NCBI RefSeq assembly: GCF_003385215.1
Contig: NZ_PQHW01000008.1
Coordinates: 59,608 to 123,607 of the forward strand
Source of the DNA: Amycolatopsis thermalba
GTDB lineage: Bacteria > Actinomycetota > Actinomycetes > Mycobacteriales > Pseudonocardiaceae
Direction of reading: 5' to 3'
Length of the DNA: 64,000 nt
Position numbers and translations under genes: made by a program. Every line of letters starts with the position of its first letter. The first letter of the stretch is position 1. Below the pieces are notes generated by a model. It saw nothing but the letters and a program-made list of their open reading frames with translations, searched no databases and was not told the origin of the DNA. Shown here piece after piece: positions 33,942 to 42,534 of the stretch.

Positions 33942-34362
33942 GGTTGCTCCCCCGATCGGACAATCGAACTGACGCTTTCGAGTAGAAGAAACCCCGCACT
34001 TAGCGAATCCTTAGCGATGGATCTTGCCGAGGGCGTATGGTGCCGCTTGGCTGTCTGGCGCAGTGGGGGAGCGCCAGACGGCCGTCTCGCTTCCGCTGGA
34101 CGGCCCTGTCGTTGACCCGCGCGCGGACGAATGGTCCATTCACCCGGCGGCGATCACCAGAACCAGCGACGGGTACCAGCCACCGGGCTCCCGGGCCCCC
34201 GGAGCACAGCTACCTGGCTTTCCGGGCGCCAGCCACCCGGTCCCGCTGGCGCCAGCCGGGAGCCCCGGGGGCGCTAGCCGACAGCCCCCGCTGGCACCTG
34301 CCACCCAACCACCGGGCCGCCGGCCCCTACGGGCACCGAGCGCCAGGACTGCCCCCTGGGAG
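33942..34362. other. Gene-free stretch with direct repeats and hairpins
   Basis: CTTAGCGA occurs twice with 11-bp period (33999-34006 and 34010-34017), the spacing used by SARP-family DNA-binding domains. A 13-pair stem (34049-34061/34071-34083, one G-U) encloses the loop AGTGGGGGA. Further on are proline-codon-like C-rich words and the palindrome GCTGGCGCCAGC. A plus-strand frame from 34024 is Pro/Ala-rich and matches nothing. The stretch could encode a small structured RNA, but I cannot show that. Confidence 0.4.
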
Positions 34363-35244
34363 TCACTGGTCGAACAGGTTCACTTCCGGCGTGATCTCCA
34401 GCAGCTCGTGCACCGGGCGGCCGCGGCGGCCGTCGATCGTTGTTGTGCGCACCACGCGTAGCCGGGCGGTCACCGGGCGGTCCAGGTTCTCCTTGATCTG
34501 GTCCAGCAGGTCCGGCGCCACCGCCCCCTGGATCGTCCCCCCGGACTCGCGCTCCAGGTAGAAGATCCGGCGGCGCGTGCGGACCCCGTCCAAGCGGCCG
34601 GACACCGTCTCGTAGCCGACCTCTTCGCGCGACTCCCGCAGGCTGTTGTGCAGCACCTTCGCCTGGTCGGTCGTCATGCTGCGCGTCACGTCCTCGCCGG
34701 CCGTCGGGGTCAGCTGCAGCCCGATGCCGGTGTTCTTCACGACCGCGCTGACGATGTCGCTCACCGCGTTGCGCACCGTGTCCCGCTGGAGCAGCACCGC
34801 GTCCAGGGCGCCGTCGTCGGAACCGTTCGCCGGCAGGAAATCGCACAGTTCCTTCACCGCGCGCTCGGACAGCGTCTCGATCCCGTCGTGGATCAACGCG
34901 TCGTCCGGCGCCGGCTCGGGGAAGCCGAAGAAGATCGTGTTGCCCGCCTGCCCGCGCTGGATCAGCGGCGCCTTGTCCCGGTCGGCCTGCTGGACGTAGG
35001 TGATCTCACCCTGCGGGTTGCGGATGATGTGCCCGACCTTCGCCGTCGCGTCCTGCAGCGCCCGGCTGATGTCGGAGAACGTGTACGCGTCCAGGTTCGT
35101 CGGCCCCAGCATCGACACCCGCAGCAACGGCGACCGCGCCGTGCGCTCGAACTTCGCGTGCGCGGCCATCGCCGACGCGCGCGCCAGGTCGTCGAGCCAC
35201 GTGCCGCCCGGGATCTCGTCGGCGATCCGGCGGAAGTCCATCAT
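34363..35244 (-). CDS. Conserved hypothetical protein, partner of DUF6932-like gene
   Basis: A 293-residue soluble protein of no family I recognise. The N-terminal part is alpha-helical (IADEIPGGTWLDDLARASAMAAHAKFERT). The middle has a beta-rich stretch (GNTIFFGFPEPAPDD). The C-terminal 80 residues look like a small beta-barrel (RRIFYLERESGGTIQGAVAPD, TARLRVVRTTTID). Its ATGATG overlaps the TGA of the upstream gene, so the two are translationally coupled and probably work together. Start 35244 or 35241. Confidence 0.7.
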   Translation of the reverse strand: MMDFRRIADEIPGGTWLDDLARASAMAAHAKFERTARSPLLRVSMLGPTNLDAYTFSDISRALQDATAKVGHIIRNPQGEITYVQQADRDKAPLIQRGQAGNTIFFGFPEPAPDDALIHDGIETLSERAVKELCDFLPANGSDDGALDAVLLQRDTVRNAVSDIVSAVVKNTGIGLQLTPTAGEDVTRSMTTDQAKVLHNSLRESREEVGYETVSGRLDGVRTRRRIFYLERESGGTIQGAVAPDLLDQIKENLDRPVTARLRVVRTTTIDGRRGRPVHELLEITPEVNLFDQ

Positions 35245-35723
35245 CACCACACCACCTCGGGGAACCCGCGGCGCCCCTCGTAGGACCAGGTGTTCGCCCA
35301 CGTTTCCTCGTCACCGGGGAAGCACAGGAACCCGTCCAGCAAACCGCCGACGGGTTGTACCTGATCGAGGTACATCGCGGGCTGCCCGACGATGACCCCG
35401 CGCAGGGTCAGCAACCCGTACAACGAATCCCGCACCCGGCCCGTCATGCGCTTGAGACCGCCCCAGTCGTCCGGGAGCAGCACGACGTCGAGCCCGCTGG
35501 GCACGTCCGGGGTGCGCGTGATGAACTGCCCGCCGATCCACGCGCGCCCGCTCGGGATGATGCGGGCGACCGCGCCGAGATAGCTGTTGAGGGCGCTGAA
35601 CAGGATCTCGCGGGCGTTCTGGTGCGGCGCGTCGAAGACGAGACGTTCGTAGATGTCGGCCACGTCCGCCGGAAGCCGCCCAGGCGGCAGAACCCCCTCC
35701 GGGGTCCAATGGGGCAGCGGCAT
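35244..35723 (-). CDS. DUF6932-like (nucleotidyltransferase-fold) protein
   Basis: A 159-residue protein. Its opening MPLPHWTPEGVLPPGRLPADVADIYERL, the helix with YLGAVARIIPSGRAWIGGQFIT, and the strand PSGLDVVLLPDD resemble DUF6932. There a 'LPPG' leader is followed by a MNT-like core with 'W..G.F.T..P.P.D.D'. Here the acidic pair is reduced (GLDVVLL), so catalytic competence is doubtful. It precedes and overlaps the 293-residue partner gene. A toxin-antitoxin or defence role is possible but unsupported. Confidence 0.55.
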   Translation of the reverse strand: MPLPHWTPEGVLPPGRLPADVADIYERLVFDAPHQNAREILFSALNSYLGAVARIIPSGRAWIGGQFITRTPDVPSGLDVVLLPDDWGGLKRMTGRVRDSLYGLLTLRGVIVGQPAMYLDQVQPVGGLLDGFLCFPGDEETWANTWSYEGRRGFPEVVW

Positions 35724-35927
35724 GCCCAGAAACTATCAGCGACGCGCGGCGTCTCCATTGAGGGTGGTGGTGGCCGATGGGCGGGCACTCGGCGAGGCGT
35801 GGCTGGGCGGCGCGTGGATTGTTGAGCGCGCGGTGTCCGTCTGGAGGCGACGGGTGGGTGCGCGCCGAGACGAGGTCGGGTTTCTCGATCGCGCGTGGGC
35901 ACCGCCATTCACCCGCGCACGGCGAAA

Positions 35928-35954
35928 CGGCGGGGCGAACGAATCGCCCCGCCG
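35928..35954 (-). terminator. Rho-independent terminator of the GDSL hydrolase gene
   Basis: An 11-bp perfect stem (CGGCGGGGCGA/TCGCCCCGCCG) with 5-nt loop lies 17 bp beyond the stop at 35971. On the minus strand it is followed by TTTCG. Confidence 0.8.
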
Positions 35955-35970
35955 AGGGAGCCGGCTTGCC

Positions 35971-36774
35971 TCAACTCGCCGGGGCGCGGTCCTCCGATAC
36001 GGGGGGCCGCGCCACGAACGGGGTCAGCTGCGGGCGCTTCGGGGACAACCCGTCGCCCATCGACTCGCCGCGTAGCTGGCGCCGGATCCACGGCAGCAGG
36101 TGCGTCTTCGTCCACGCCAGGTCCGATCGCCGCATCGCGATCCAGTCCGCGCGCGTCTCCGTGAGCGGCCACGGCTCGCGCCAGTCCTCGGCCGTCGGCA
36201 CGCCCAGCACCTCCGCCGCGCGCAACGCGATCCGCCGGTGACCCTCGGCCGTGAAGTGCAACCTGTCGTCGCTCCAGGCGCGCGGGTCGTGCAGCGGGTC
36301 CATCGCCCACAGGTCGACGATCTTGGCGCCGTGCCGGAGCGCGCTCGTCCACAGGTGCGCGTTGTAGATGCCGATCTTGCCGCGCAGCACGCTCATCACC
36401 GGCAGGTGCTTGGTGTCCGGCCCGTTGAACACGAGCACGTCGATCCCCGCCGCGCGCAGCTTGCCGATCACCTCGTCCAGCTGGGCCGCGATCTCGTCCA
36501 CGTCCGAACCGGGCACGATCACGTCGTTGCCCCCGGCGCACAACGTCACGAGATCGGGTTTGAGATCGAGAGCGAGGGGAACCTGCTCTTCGATGATTTC
36601 GGCGAGCATCTTCCCCCGCAACGCCAGGTTGGCGTATTGGAAGCCGGGTTGTCCTTCGGCCAGGATCTCGGCGAGCCGGTCGGCCCAGCCTCGGAAGGTC
36701 CCGTCCGGGTTGAAGTCGTTGAGACCTTCGGTGAAGCTGTCACCCAGTGCGACATAGCTGTCGTACGCACGCAC
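35971..36774 (-). CDS. SGNH/GDSL-family hydrolase
   Basis: A 267-residue esterase-type enzyme. Block I is VALGDSFTEGL (nucleophile Ser). Block II is YANLALRGKM, block III CAGGNDVI (oxyanion Gly/Asn) and block V DDRLHFTAEGHRRIA (Asp/His). There is no signal peptide, so it is likely cytosolic. GTG 36774 is chosen because AAAGGGGA precedes it and family similarity starts at once; an in-frame ATG lies at 36798. Substrate unknown; this class hydrolyses acyl or acetyl esters of lipids and carbohydrates. Confidence 0.88.
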   Translation of the reverse strand: MRAYDSYVALGDSFTEGLNDFNPDGTFRGWADRLAEILAEGQPGFQYANLALRGKMLAEIIEEQVPLALDLKPDLVTLCAGGNDVIVPGSDVDEIAAQLDEVIGKLRAAGIDVLVFNGPDTKHLPVMSVLRGKIGIYNAHLWTSALRHGAKIVDLWAMDPLHDPRAWSDDRLHFTAEGHRRIALRAAEVLGVPTAEDWREPWPLTETRADWIAMRRSDLAWTKTHLLPWIRRQLRGESMGDGLSPKRPQLTPFVARPPVSEDRAPAS

Positions 36775-36994
36775 GCTGCCGTCCCCTTTCGCCAGCACCT
36801 GTTGATCGCCCCTAGAACAACTCAGCAGGATGCACCTGTAGTCCCGACCTACGCCACCGTCGGTTCAGAGCAAGGTCACAGTCTCTTACGTTGTCGGCCT
36901 CCTGAGCTTCCTTATTACCGCTCTTCGCCGGATGGTGTGGCGAAGATCTCGATGGTAGCTGCCCCCACCGACAGTTTTGGGGCACGCTGTAAGG

Positions 36995-37648
36995 GTGACC
37001 GAACAAGCCACGCCGCAGCGGGAGTCCCTGGGCAGCATCCTCGGTGGGCGCAAGGGCGCGATCGACGCGAGCCTGCCGCCGCTGGCGTTCGTGGTCGGCT
37101 GGCTGGTCGCGGGGAACTCGATCGCCTGGGGCGCGGCCGCGGCGATCGCCACCGCCGTCGTGGTGGGCGTGCTCCGCCTGACCCGCGGCGACAAGGCGCG
37201 CGCCGTCGTGGTCAGCCTCGCGGCGGTGATCGTGGCCGCGTTGATCGCGCTGCACACCGGTCGCGCCCAGGACTTCTTCCTCATCCAGGTGCTGTCCAAC
37301 GTCGCCAGCGCGTTGCTGTGGGTGACCAGCGTCGTCGTCCGGTGGCCCCTGCTGGGTGTCGTGGTCGGGCTGCTGCTCGGCCAGAAGACCCGCTGGCGCA
37401 CGGACCCCGACCTGATGCGCGCCTACTCGCGGGCGAGCCTGGTGTGGTCGCTGCAGTACGTGCTGCGCGTGGTCGTCTACCTGCCGCTGTGGTGGGCGGG
37501 CGAGCTGGTCGCGCTGGGCGTCGCGCGCACGGTCCTGACCTGGCCGTTGCAGGCGCTGACGATCGCGGTGAGCGGCTGGGTGCTGTACCGGACGCTGCCG
37601 AAGGAGCACCCGGGGCTGCGGGTCGTGCGGGGACCGGGGCACGAGTAA
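36995..37648 (+). CDS. DUF3159 integral membrane protein
   Basis: A 217-residue protein with about five hydrophobic segments: LPPLAFVVGWLVAGNSIAWG, AIATAVVVGVL, VVVSLAAVIVAALIAL, WPLLGVVVGLLLG and LQALTIAVSGWVLY. SLGSILGGRKGAIDASLPPLAF and RAYSRASLVWSLQYVLRVVVYLPLWWA are hallmarks of the actinobacterial DUF3159 family, whose role is unknown. GTG 36995 with AAGG before it is preferred over GTG-led extensions. A G+C hairpin follows at 37651. Confidence 0.86.
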   Translation: MTEQATPQRESLGSILGGRKGAIDASLPPLAFVVGWLVAGNSIAWGAAAAIATAVVVGVLRLTRGDKARAVVVSLAAVIVAALIALHTGRAQDFFLIQVLSNVASALLWVTSVVVRWPLLGVVVGLLLGQKTRWRTDPDLMRAYSRASLVWSLQYVLRVVVYLPLWWAGELVALGVARTVLTWPLQALTIAVSGWVLYRTLPKEHPGLRVVRGPGHE

Positions 37649-37650
37649 GA

Positions 37651-37678
37651 GCCCCCGGCGAGGGGGAGGTCCGGGGGC
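37651..37678 (+). terminator. Hairpin after the DUF3159 gene
   Basis: GCCCCCGG and CCGGGGGC flank a 12-base loop two bases after the stop codon. There is no T run; termination is likely but weakly supported. Confidence 0.5.
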
Positions 37679-37755
37679 CGTCCACACCGTACGCCCGGCG
37701 GCGCACCCGGGCATTCGTGCTGCGCGCACGAAAAATGTCCGGTTCTTTGGTCCGG

Positions 37756-38670
37756 TCAGGCCGGGCGGTGTGCCGCGGCCTCCCCGAACGCCTCCACCGC
37801 GGCCAGCCAGGCCGCCCCGAACACGCCGTCCGAGCTGGTCCGGACCTCGAGCCCGGCCAGCTTCGCCCGCACCCGCTCGCCCACCCGGCTGCCCTCGCCG
37901 AGCACGCTGCCGACCAGCACGACCGGCGTGTCCTCGCCCGGCTCGCGGGTCGCCAGCGCGGTCGCGACCAGCAGGTCCGCCGCGCGCTCGACGATGTCCG
38001 CGGCGGCCGGGTCGTCCACCGCGACCAGCGGCGCGAACCGGGCGAGGCGGACCGGCGGCTCGGCGTTGGCGACCGTGATCAGCCGCCGCCACGCGTACCT
38101 CCGGTCGGTCGCGTCGATCCCGGCCTCGGCGAGCACCGCGGTGGCCAGCGGGCCGAGGTCGCCGTCCCGGCCCAGCGCGGCCAGCGTGCCGCGCACGGCC
38201 TCCCGCCCCAGCCAGAACCCGGAGCCCTCGTCGCCGAGCAGCCAGCCGTAGCCACCCTCGGTCGCGACCATGCGGCGCTTGCGGATCCGGCCCGCGATCG
38301 AGCCGGTGCCGGCGATCAGCACCGTGCCGTCGGGCGCGTCGGTGGCGGAGGCGAACGCGACCTCGGCGTCGGTCAGGACCACCACCCGGTCCAGGCCCAG
38401 GTTCCGCCAGGTGGCGTCGAACAGGGCCGCGACCGCCGGGTCGGTCAGCTTCGAGGTGCCGGCCATGCCGATGACGCAAGCGCTTGCCCGGCCCGGGACC
38501 TCGGCCGCCGCGCGGATGGCCGCCGCGAGGTTGGCGACCGCCTCCGCCGGCGGGTGCGAGTTCGGGTTCGCGCCGCCCGCGCGCCCGGTGCCGAGCACCG
38601 TGCCGTCCGCGGCGACGGCCAGCGCGCGCGTGGACGTGCCACCCGCGTCGACGCCGAGGACGAACCTCAT
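37756..38670 (-). CDS. BadF/BadG-type ATPase, probable N-acetylglucosamine kinase
   Basis: A 304-residue actin/hexokinase-fold kinase. Phosphate 1 motif is LGVDAGGTSTRALAV, phosphate 2 VLIAGTGSIAGR, then GGYGWLLGDEGSGFWLGREAV, which is diagnostic for GlcNAc/glucosamine kinases of the BcrAD_BadFG family. The 3' neighbour in the operon is a SIS-domain sugar-phosphate protein whose end overlaps its start (4 nt), and a dre-like operator lies upstream of both. Together this indicates aminosugar phosphorylation, although the exact sugar is inferred. Confidence 0.85.
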   Translation of the reverse strand: MRFVLGVDAGGTSTRALAVAADGTVLGTGRAGGANPNSHPPAEAVANLAAAIRAAAEVPGRASACVIGMAGTSKLTDPAVAALFDATWRNLGLDRVVVLTDAEVAFASATDAPDGTVLIAGTGSIAGRIRKRRMVATEGGYGWLLGDEGSGFWLGREAVRGTLAALGRDGDLGPLATAVLAEAGIDATDRRYAWRRLITVANAEPPVRLARFAPLVAVDDPAAADIVERAADLLVATALATREPGEDTPVVLVGSVLGEGSRVGERVRAKLAGLEVRTSSDGVFGAAWLAAVEAFGEAAAHRPA

Positions 38671-39695
38671 CGCGTCCGGGTCACCTTGTTCAGCCCGCGC
38701 GGGCGGTCCGGGTCGAAGCCGCGGGCCAGGGCCAGCCCGAGCGCGATCCGCTGCACCGGCAGCACCTCCAGCACTGGCGCGAGTTCCTCGGCCACGGACG
38801 GTACCGGGATGCGCACCGCGGCCGGCACCGCGTCGGCGGACGACCCGAGCGCCAGCACGTCGGCGCCCCGCTCGGCGACCGCGGCCAGCACGTCGCGCTG
38901 TGCCGCGCCGCCCCGCCCGGCGCCGGTGATGGCGAGGACCGCGGTCTCCTCGTCGACGGCGGCGACCGGCCCGTGCAGCAGGTCCGCGCCGCTGTACGCG
39001 CGGGCGGCGAGGTAGCTGGTCTCGGCGAGCTTGAGCGCCGACTCCAGCGCGGTGGCGTAGGAGTAGCCGCGGCCGGTGGTGATGATCCGGTCGACGAAGC
39101 GGTAGCGATCCACGGCGCGGTGCACGTCGGCCTCCAGCGCCTGCCGGGCCAGCGGCTCGATCTCCGCGGCGGCCGAGCCGTCACCACCCCGGACGGCGTC
39201 GATGAGCAGGTACAACGCGAGCAGCGTGGCCGAGTACGTCTTGGTCGCGGCCACCGCCGTCTCGGTGCCGGCCCCGATGTCGACGGCCAGCTCGGCGGCC
39301 CCGCCCAGCGGTGAGGCGGGCGTGTTGGTGACCGCGACGGTCAGCGCGCCCTGCTTGCGCGCGGTCTGGGTGAACTCGAGCAGGTCGGGCGAGCCGCCGC
39401 TCTGGCTGACCGACACCAGCAGCACGTCCCGCAGGTCGGGACGCGCGCCGTAGAGGGTCACCGTGGAGGGTGAGACGAGCCCGGCGGGCAGCCCGAGCAG
39501 GACCTCGATGAGGTATTTCGCGTACAGCGCCGCGTGGTCGCTGGAGCCGCGCGCGGCCAGCAGGGCGAACCGCGGCGGCCGCCGGGAGATGGCGGCCGCG
39601 ACGTCGGCGATGTCCCCGCGGCGGGCCACCAGCCCACCCAGAACGGCGGGCTGTTCGGCGATTTCCGCGGCCATGTGCTGTCCGGGGTTGCTCAT
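38667..39695 (-). CDS. SIS-domain aminosugar-phosphate isomerase/deaminase-like protein
   Basis: A 342-residue protein with two SIS domains, like the isomerase half of GlmS or AgaS. The first contains LAARGSSDHAALYAKY and SVSQSGGSPDLLEFTQ. The second contains TTGRGYSYATALESALKLAET and GADLLHGPVAAVDEE. There is no glutaminase domain, so it would act on glucosamine-6-phosphate or a related sugar in the catabolic direction. It is the first gene of a two-gene operon with the BadF-type kinase, and the dre-like palindrome lies 17 bp upstream of ATG 39695. Confidence 0.86.
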   Translation of the reverse strand: MSNPGQHMAAEIAEQPAVLGGLVARRGDIADVAAAISRRPPRFALLAARGSSDHAALYAKYLIEVLLGLPAGLVSPSTVTLYGARPDLRDVLLVSVSQSGGSPDLLEFTQTARKQGALTVAVTNTPASPLGGAAELAVDIGAGTETAVAATKTYSATLLALYLLIDAVRGGDGSAAAEIEPLARQALEADVHRAVDRYRFVDRIITTGRGYSYATALESALKLAETSYLAARAYSGADLLHGPVAAVDEETAVLAITGAGRGGAAQRDVLAAVAERGADVLALGSSADAVPAAVRIPVPSVAEELAPVLEVLPVQRIALGLALARGFDPDRPRGLNKVTRTR

Positions 39696-39708
39696 CCCTG
39701 ATCCCTTC

Positions 39709-39724
39709 GGAGGTCTAGACCAAT
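39709..39724. promoter_or_regulatory. dre-like operator (DasR box)
   Basis: The sequence around GGTCTAGACC (39712-39721), read on the minus strand as ATTGGTCTAGACCTCC, matches the DasR-responsive element consensus ACTGGTCTAGACCACT at the 10-bp core and the adjoining TTGG side. It lies between the SIS-domain gene and the divergent GntR gene, the expected place for GlcN-6-P-responsive control. Confidence 0.85.
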
Positions 39725-39801
39725 GCTACCCCGGGCGAGGTTCCATCCGGAAAGGGTAGTTTCATCCTGCGCCACGGGCGCGGTTCGAGGAGGAGTCGGT
39801 C

Positions 39802-40530
39802 ATGTTGGAGTCAGCCACGCGCGGTCAGCGCGAACCGAAGTACTGGGCGTTGAAGCAGCATCTGCTCGACCTGCTGGAGACGATGCCGCCGGGTTCGCCG
39901 ATTCCCACCGAACGCTCGCTGGCCACCGAGTTCGCGGTCTCCCGCACCACGGTGCGGCAGGCGCTGGCGGACCTGACCGCCGAGGGCAGGCTGCACCGGG
40001 TGCAGGGCAAGGGCACGTTCGCCGCCGAGCCGAAGCTGGCGCAGCGGCTGCAGCTGTCGTCGTACACCGAGGACATGCGGGCGAAGGGGCGCGAGCCGTC
40101 GTCGAAGCTGCTGGAGGTCGAGGAGCTGACGGCCGAGCCCGAGCTGGCGAAGCTGCTCGGCATCCGCAACGGCGCGAAGGTGCTGCGGATGCGCCGGCTC
40201 CGGCTGGCCGACGGCGAGCCGATGGCGCTGGAGACCACGCACCTGCCGCTCGGGCGGTTCCGTGGCCTGCGCAAACACGTGTCGGCCGGCGGTTCCCTGT
40301 ACGCGGTGTTGCGGGAGCAGTACGGGGTGGAGATGGACAGCGCGGAGGAGACGATCGAGACCGCGCTGGCCGGGCCGCAGGAGGCGGACCTGCTGGGCGC
40401 CGACGTCGGCACCCCGATGCTGCTGCTGTCGCGGCATTCGTTCGCCGCGGACGGCAAACCGGTCGAATTCGTGCGGTCGATCTACCGCGGTGACCGGTAC
40501 AAGTTCGTGACCACGCTGCGACGTCCGTAA
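39802..40530 (+). CDS. GntR/HutC-family regulator, DasR-like
   Basis: A 242-residue regulator. The winged helix reads [44 protein letters not shown]. The UTRA effector domain follows ([33 protein letters not shown]). Order, length and the adjoining dre box mark it as a likely DasR orthologue, the GlcNAc-sensing global repressor of Streptomyces and relatives; orthology is inference. GAGGAGGAG precedes ATG 39802. It ends at a 9-bp terminator hairpin. Confidence 0.88.
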   Translation: MLESATRGQREPKYWALKQHLLDLLETMPPGSPIPTERSLATEFAVSRTTVRQALADLTAEGRLHRVQGKGTFAAEPKLAQRLQLSSYTEDMRAKGREPSSKLLEVEELTAEPELAKLLGIRNGAKVLRMRRLRLADGEPMALETTHLPLGRFRGLRKHVSAGGSLYAVLREQYGVEMDSAEETIETALAGPQEADLLGADVGTPMLLLSRHSFAADGKPVEFVRSIYRGDRYKFVTTLRRP

Positions 40531-40539
40531 CTCCGGCAA

Positions 40540-40563
40540 GATCCCTTGCCGTGTCAAGGGATC
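40540..40563 (+). terminator. Terminator of the DasR-like gene
   Basis: GATCCCTTG and CAAGGGATC form a perfect 9-bp stem with a 6-nt loop, 9 bp after the stop, followed by GTTAAGC. Confidence 0.7.
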
Positions 40564-40699
40564 GTTAAGCTCGTCGTGTCCACTGTGGACGATGGAGGTG
40601 TCCTGCGTCACCTTCCGGCAACGCTGGGAGCATCTCAATCGACAAACACGTTGGACACGATGGGGTTAACACGAGAGGGAGAGCGAACACACCGCGATC

Positions 40700-41602
40700 A
40701 TGACCGAGGAGAAGGAAGCAAGCGGCGAGAAGAAGACCGGGCTGTCTCCGGCGCAGGTGGTGGCGTCGGCGCTGGCCGCGGTGACGGCTGCCTTCCTGGG
40801 CTCCACCCTGGGCGTGGCGGGGACGGTCATCGGCGCCGGTGTCGCGAGCATCGTGACGACCGTGGGCGGCGAGGTCTACCTGCGGTCGCTGCGGCGTACG
40901 CGGCAGGCGGCGCGCAAGACCGCCGAGCTGCTGGCCGTGGCCGAGACCCGGCAGCAGACCAAGGTGGTCCCACCCGCCGTCGCACCGCGTTCGACGCACC
41001 CGTTGATCAGGCACCAGCAGCAGAACGGGACGACGGTCGCCAGACCGGCGGCCCAGCTCACCGACGTGCAGCGGACCCGGGTCATCCACCCGATCACGCC
41101 GCCGCTGTCGGGCACGACGCGCCGGATGCCGATCGCCGGGCAGGGTGGTTCCCGGGGTGGCGAGAAGACGGTGTTCATCCCGAAGCCGGTGGACCCGCCC
41201 GCGGCCGAAGCGGCGCCGCCGGCCGGGAAGAAGCCCTGGTGGAAGAGCCGGTGGACGCTCGCGGCGGCCACCAGCGTCGTCGCGTTCGTGGTCGGGATGC
41301 TGGCGATCACCGGCTTCGAGGCGGCGACCGGCAGCACGGTGTCCGGCGGGAACGGCACGACGCTGGGCCGGGTGGTCGGCGGCAGCGGCCCCGCCGAGAA
41401 GACGACCCCGCAGGTCTCGACGGTGACGGAGAGCTCCTCCGCGGACGAGCAGGCGCCGGCGAGCACCCGCAGCAGCGCGCCCACGACGTCCTCCAGCGCC
41501 GAAGAGACGCAATCGCCGGTGACGACCACGCCGAGCACCAGCGTGCAGGAGACCCCGTCGCAGGCGTCCGAGACCGCCACGACGGCGCCGAGCAGCCCGT
41601 AA
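40700..41602 (+). CDS. Membrane protein with Ser/Thr-rich tail
   Basis: A 300-residue protein. An N-terminal hydrophobic region (VVASALAAVTAAFLGSTLGVAGTVIGAGVASIVTTVGGEVYL) is followed by a charged linker, a second transmembrane segment (LAAATSVVAFVVGMLAITGFEA, about residues 195-216) and a low-complexity Ser/Thr/Pro tail. This is a common actinomycete envelope-protein layout without known function. A strong bidirectional hairpin closes the gene. Confidence 0.8.
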   Translation: MTEEKEASGEKKTGLSPAQVVASALAAVTAAFLGSTLGVAGTVIGAGVASIVTTVGGEVYLRSLRRTRQAARKTAELLAVAETRQQTKVVPPAVAPRSTHPLIRHQQQNGTTVARPAAQLTDVQRTRVIHPITPPLSGTTRRMPIAGQGGSRGGEKTVFIPKPVDPPAAEAAPPAGKKPWWKSRWTLAAATSVVAFVVGMLAITGFEAATGSTVSGGNGTTLGRVVGGSGPAEKTTPQVSTVTESSSADEQAPASTRSSAPTTSSSAEETQSPVTTTPSTSVQETPSQASETATTAPSSP

Positions 41603-41616
41603 GAGCCGAGACGGAG

Positions 41617-41650
41617 AAGGGCCCTTCGCGAGTTTTCGCGAAGGGCCCTT
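41617..41650. terminator. Strong, probably bidirectional terminator
   Basis: A 15-bp perfect stem (AAGGGCCCTTCGCGA/TCGCGAAGGGCCCTT) with loop GTTT and trailing TTT lies between the convergent membrane-protein gene and thiE. The flanking A run on the other strand lets it work both ways. Confidence 0.9.
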
Positions 41651-41742
41651 TTCGTGGGGGCAGGAACGACTGGGCCGGCTCCGGGCCCAGGAAGCAGCCG
41701 AGGACGCTCGGCCGCGGTGTGCCGCGCGGTTGCGCGTCCAGG

Positions 41743-42399
41743 TCAGTCCAGCTGTGCCCGCAGTGCGCGGGCTGCCGCCGCCGGGTCGTCGGCTTCGGTG
41801 ATCGCACGCACGACCACGATGCGTGACGAGCCCGCCGCGAGCACCTCCGGCAGCCGCTCCGCGTCGATACCGCCGATGGCGAACCACGGCCGCGGGGTGC
41901 CGAGCGCGGCGGTGTCACGCACCAGCTCCAGGCCGGGCGCCGGGCGGCCCGGCTTCGTCGGCGTCGGCCAGCAGGGGCCGGTGCAGAAGTAGTCCACACC
42001 TTCTTCCACAGCCGCCGCCTGGGCCTGTGGAAGGTCGTGCGTCGAGCGGCCGACCACCGGCTCCTCGCCGATCACGCGCCGCGCCAGGGGGACCGGCAGG
42101 TCGTCCTGGCCCAGGTGCAGCACGTCCGCATCGACAGCCGCCGCGATGTCCGCCCGGTCGTTCACCGCCAGCAGCGCCCCGTGCCGCGCGCACGCCTCGG
42201 CCAGGATCTCCAGCGCGGCCAGCTCCTGACGGGCCTCCAGCGGCGCCCCGTCCCGCTTGTCCCGCAGCTGGATGATGTCCACCCCGCCGGCCAGCGCGGC
42301 ATCGGCGAACTCCGCCAGATCCGGCCGGTCTCCCGTGCACAGGTAGAGCCGCGCCGCGTCGAGGCGCTTCCTGATCTCGTCACCACTGAGCCCTGGCAT
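41743..42399 (-). CDS. thiE: Thiamine-phosphate synthase ThiE
   Basis: A 218-residue TIM-barrel enzyme joining HMP-pyrophosphate and thiazole phosphate. [69 protein letters not shown] and [29 protein letters not shown] are all ThiE motifs. ATG 42399 is preferred over the upstream in-frame GTG at 42420. It diverges from thiO, whose leader carries a TPP riboswitch. Confidence 0.95.
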   Translation of the reverse strand: MPGLSGDEIRKRLDAARLYLCTGDRPDLAEFADAALAGGVDIIQLRDKRDGAPLEARQELAALEILAEACARHGALLAVNDRADIAAAVDADVLHLGQDDLPVPLARRVIGEEPVVGRSTHDLPQAQAAAVEEGVDYFCTGPCWPTPTKPGRPAPGLELVRDTAALGTPRPWFAIGGIDAERLPEVLAAGSSRIVVVRAITEADDPAAAARALRAQLD

Positions 42400-42435
42400 G
42401 GCCCGAACCCTATCTCGCACGTTAGGGTGGGGGTG

Positions 42436-42527
42436 TCCGCACGGGAGCCCGAGCCACGGGCTGAGAGGGAGCTGTCAGCGCTCCGACCGTGGAACCTGAT
42501 CCGGATCATGCCGGCGCAGGGAGCGTG
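42436..42527 (+). promoter_or_regulatory. TPP riboswitch upstream of thiO
   Basis: The classic THI-box words are present in order: CGGGCTGAGAGGGA, then ACCGTGGAACCTGATCCGG, then GCCGGCGCAGGGAGCGTGA. The last part ends 7 nt ahead of the thiO ATG and would cover the ribosome-binding site, so control is probably translational. Confidence 0.95.
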
Positions 42528-42534
42528 ATTCCTC

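Noticed and set aside
34024..34461. Plus-strand frame after the SARP gene
   Set aside because: Pro/Ala-rich without family match, and it runs into the end of a convergent real gene.
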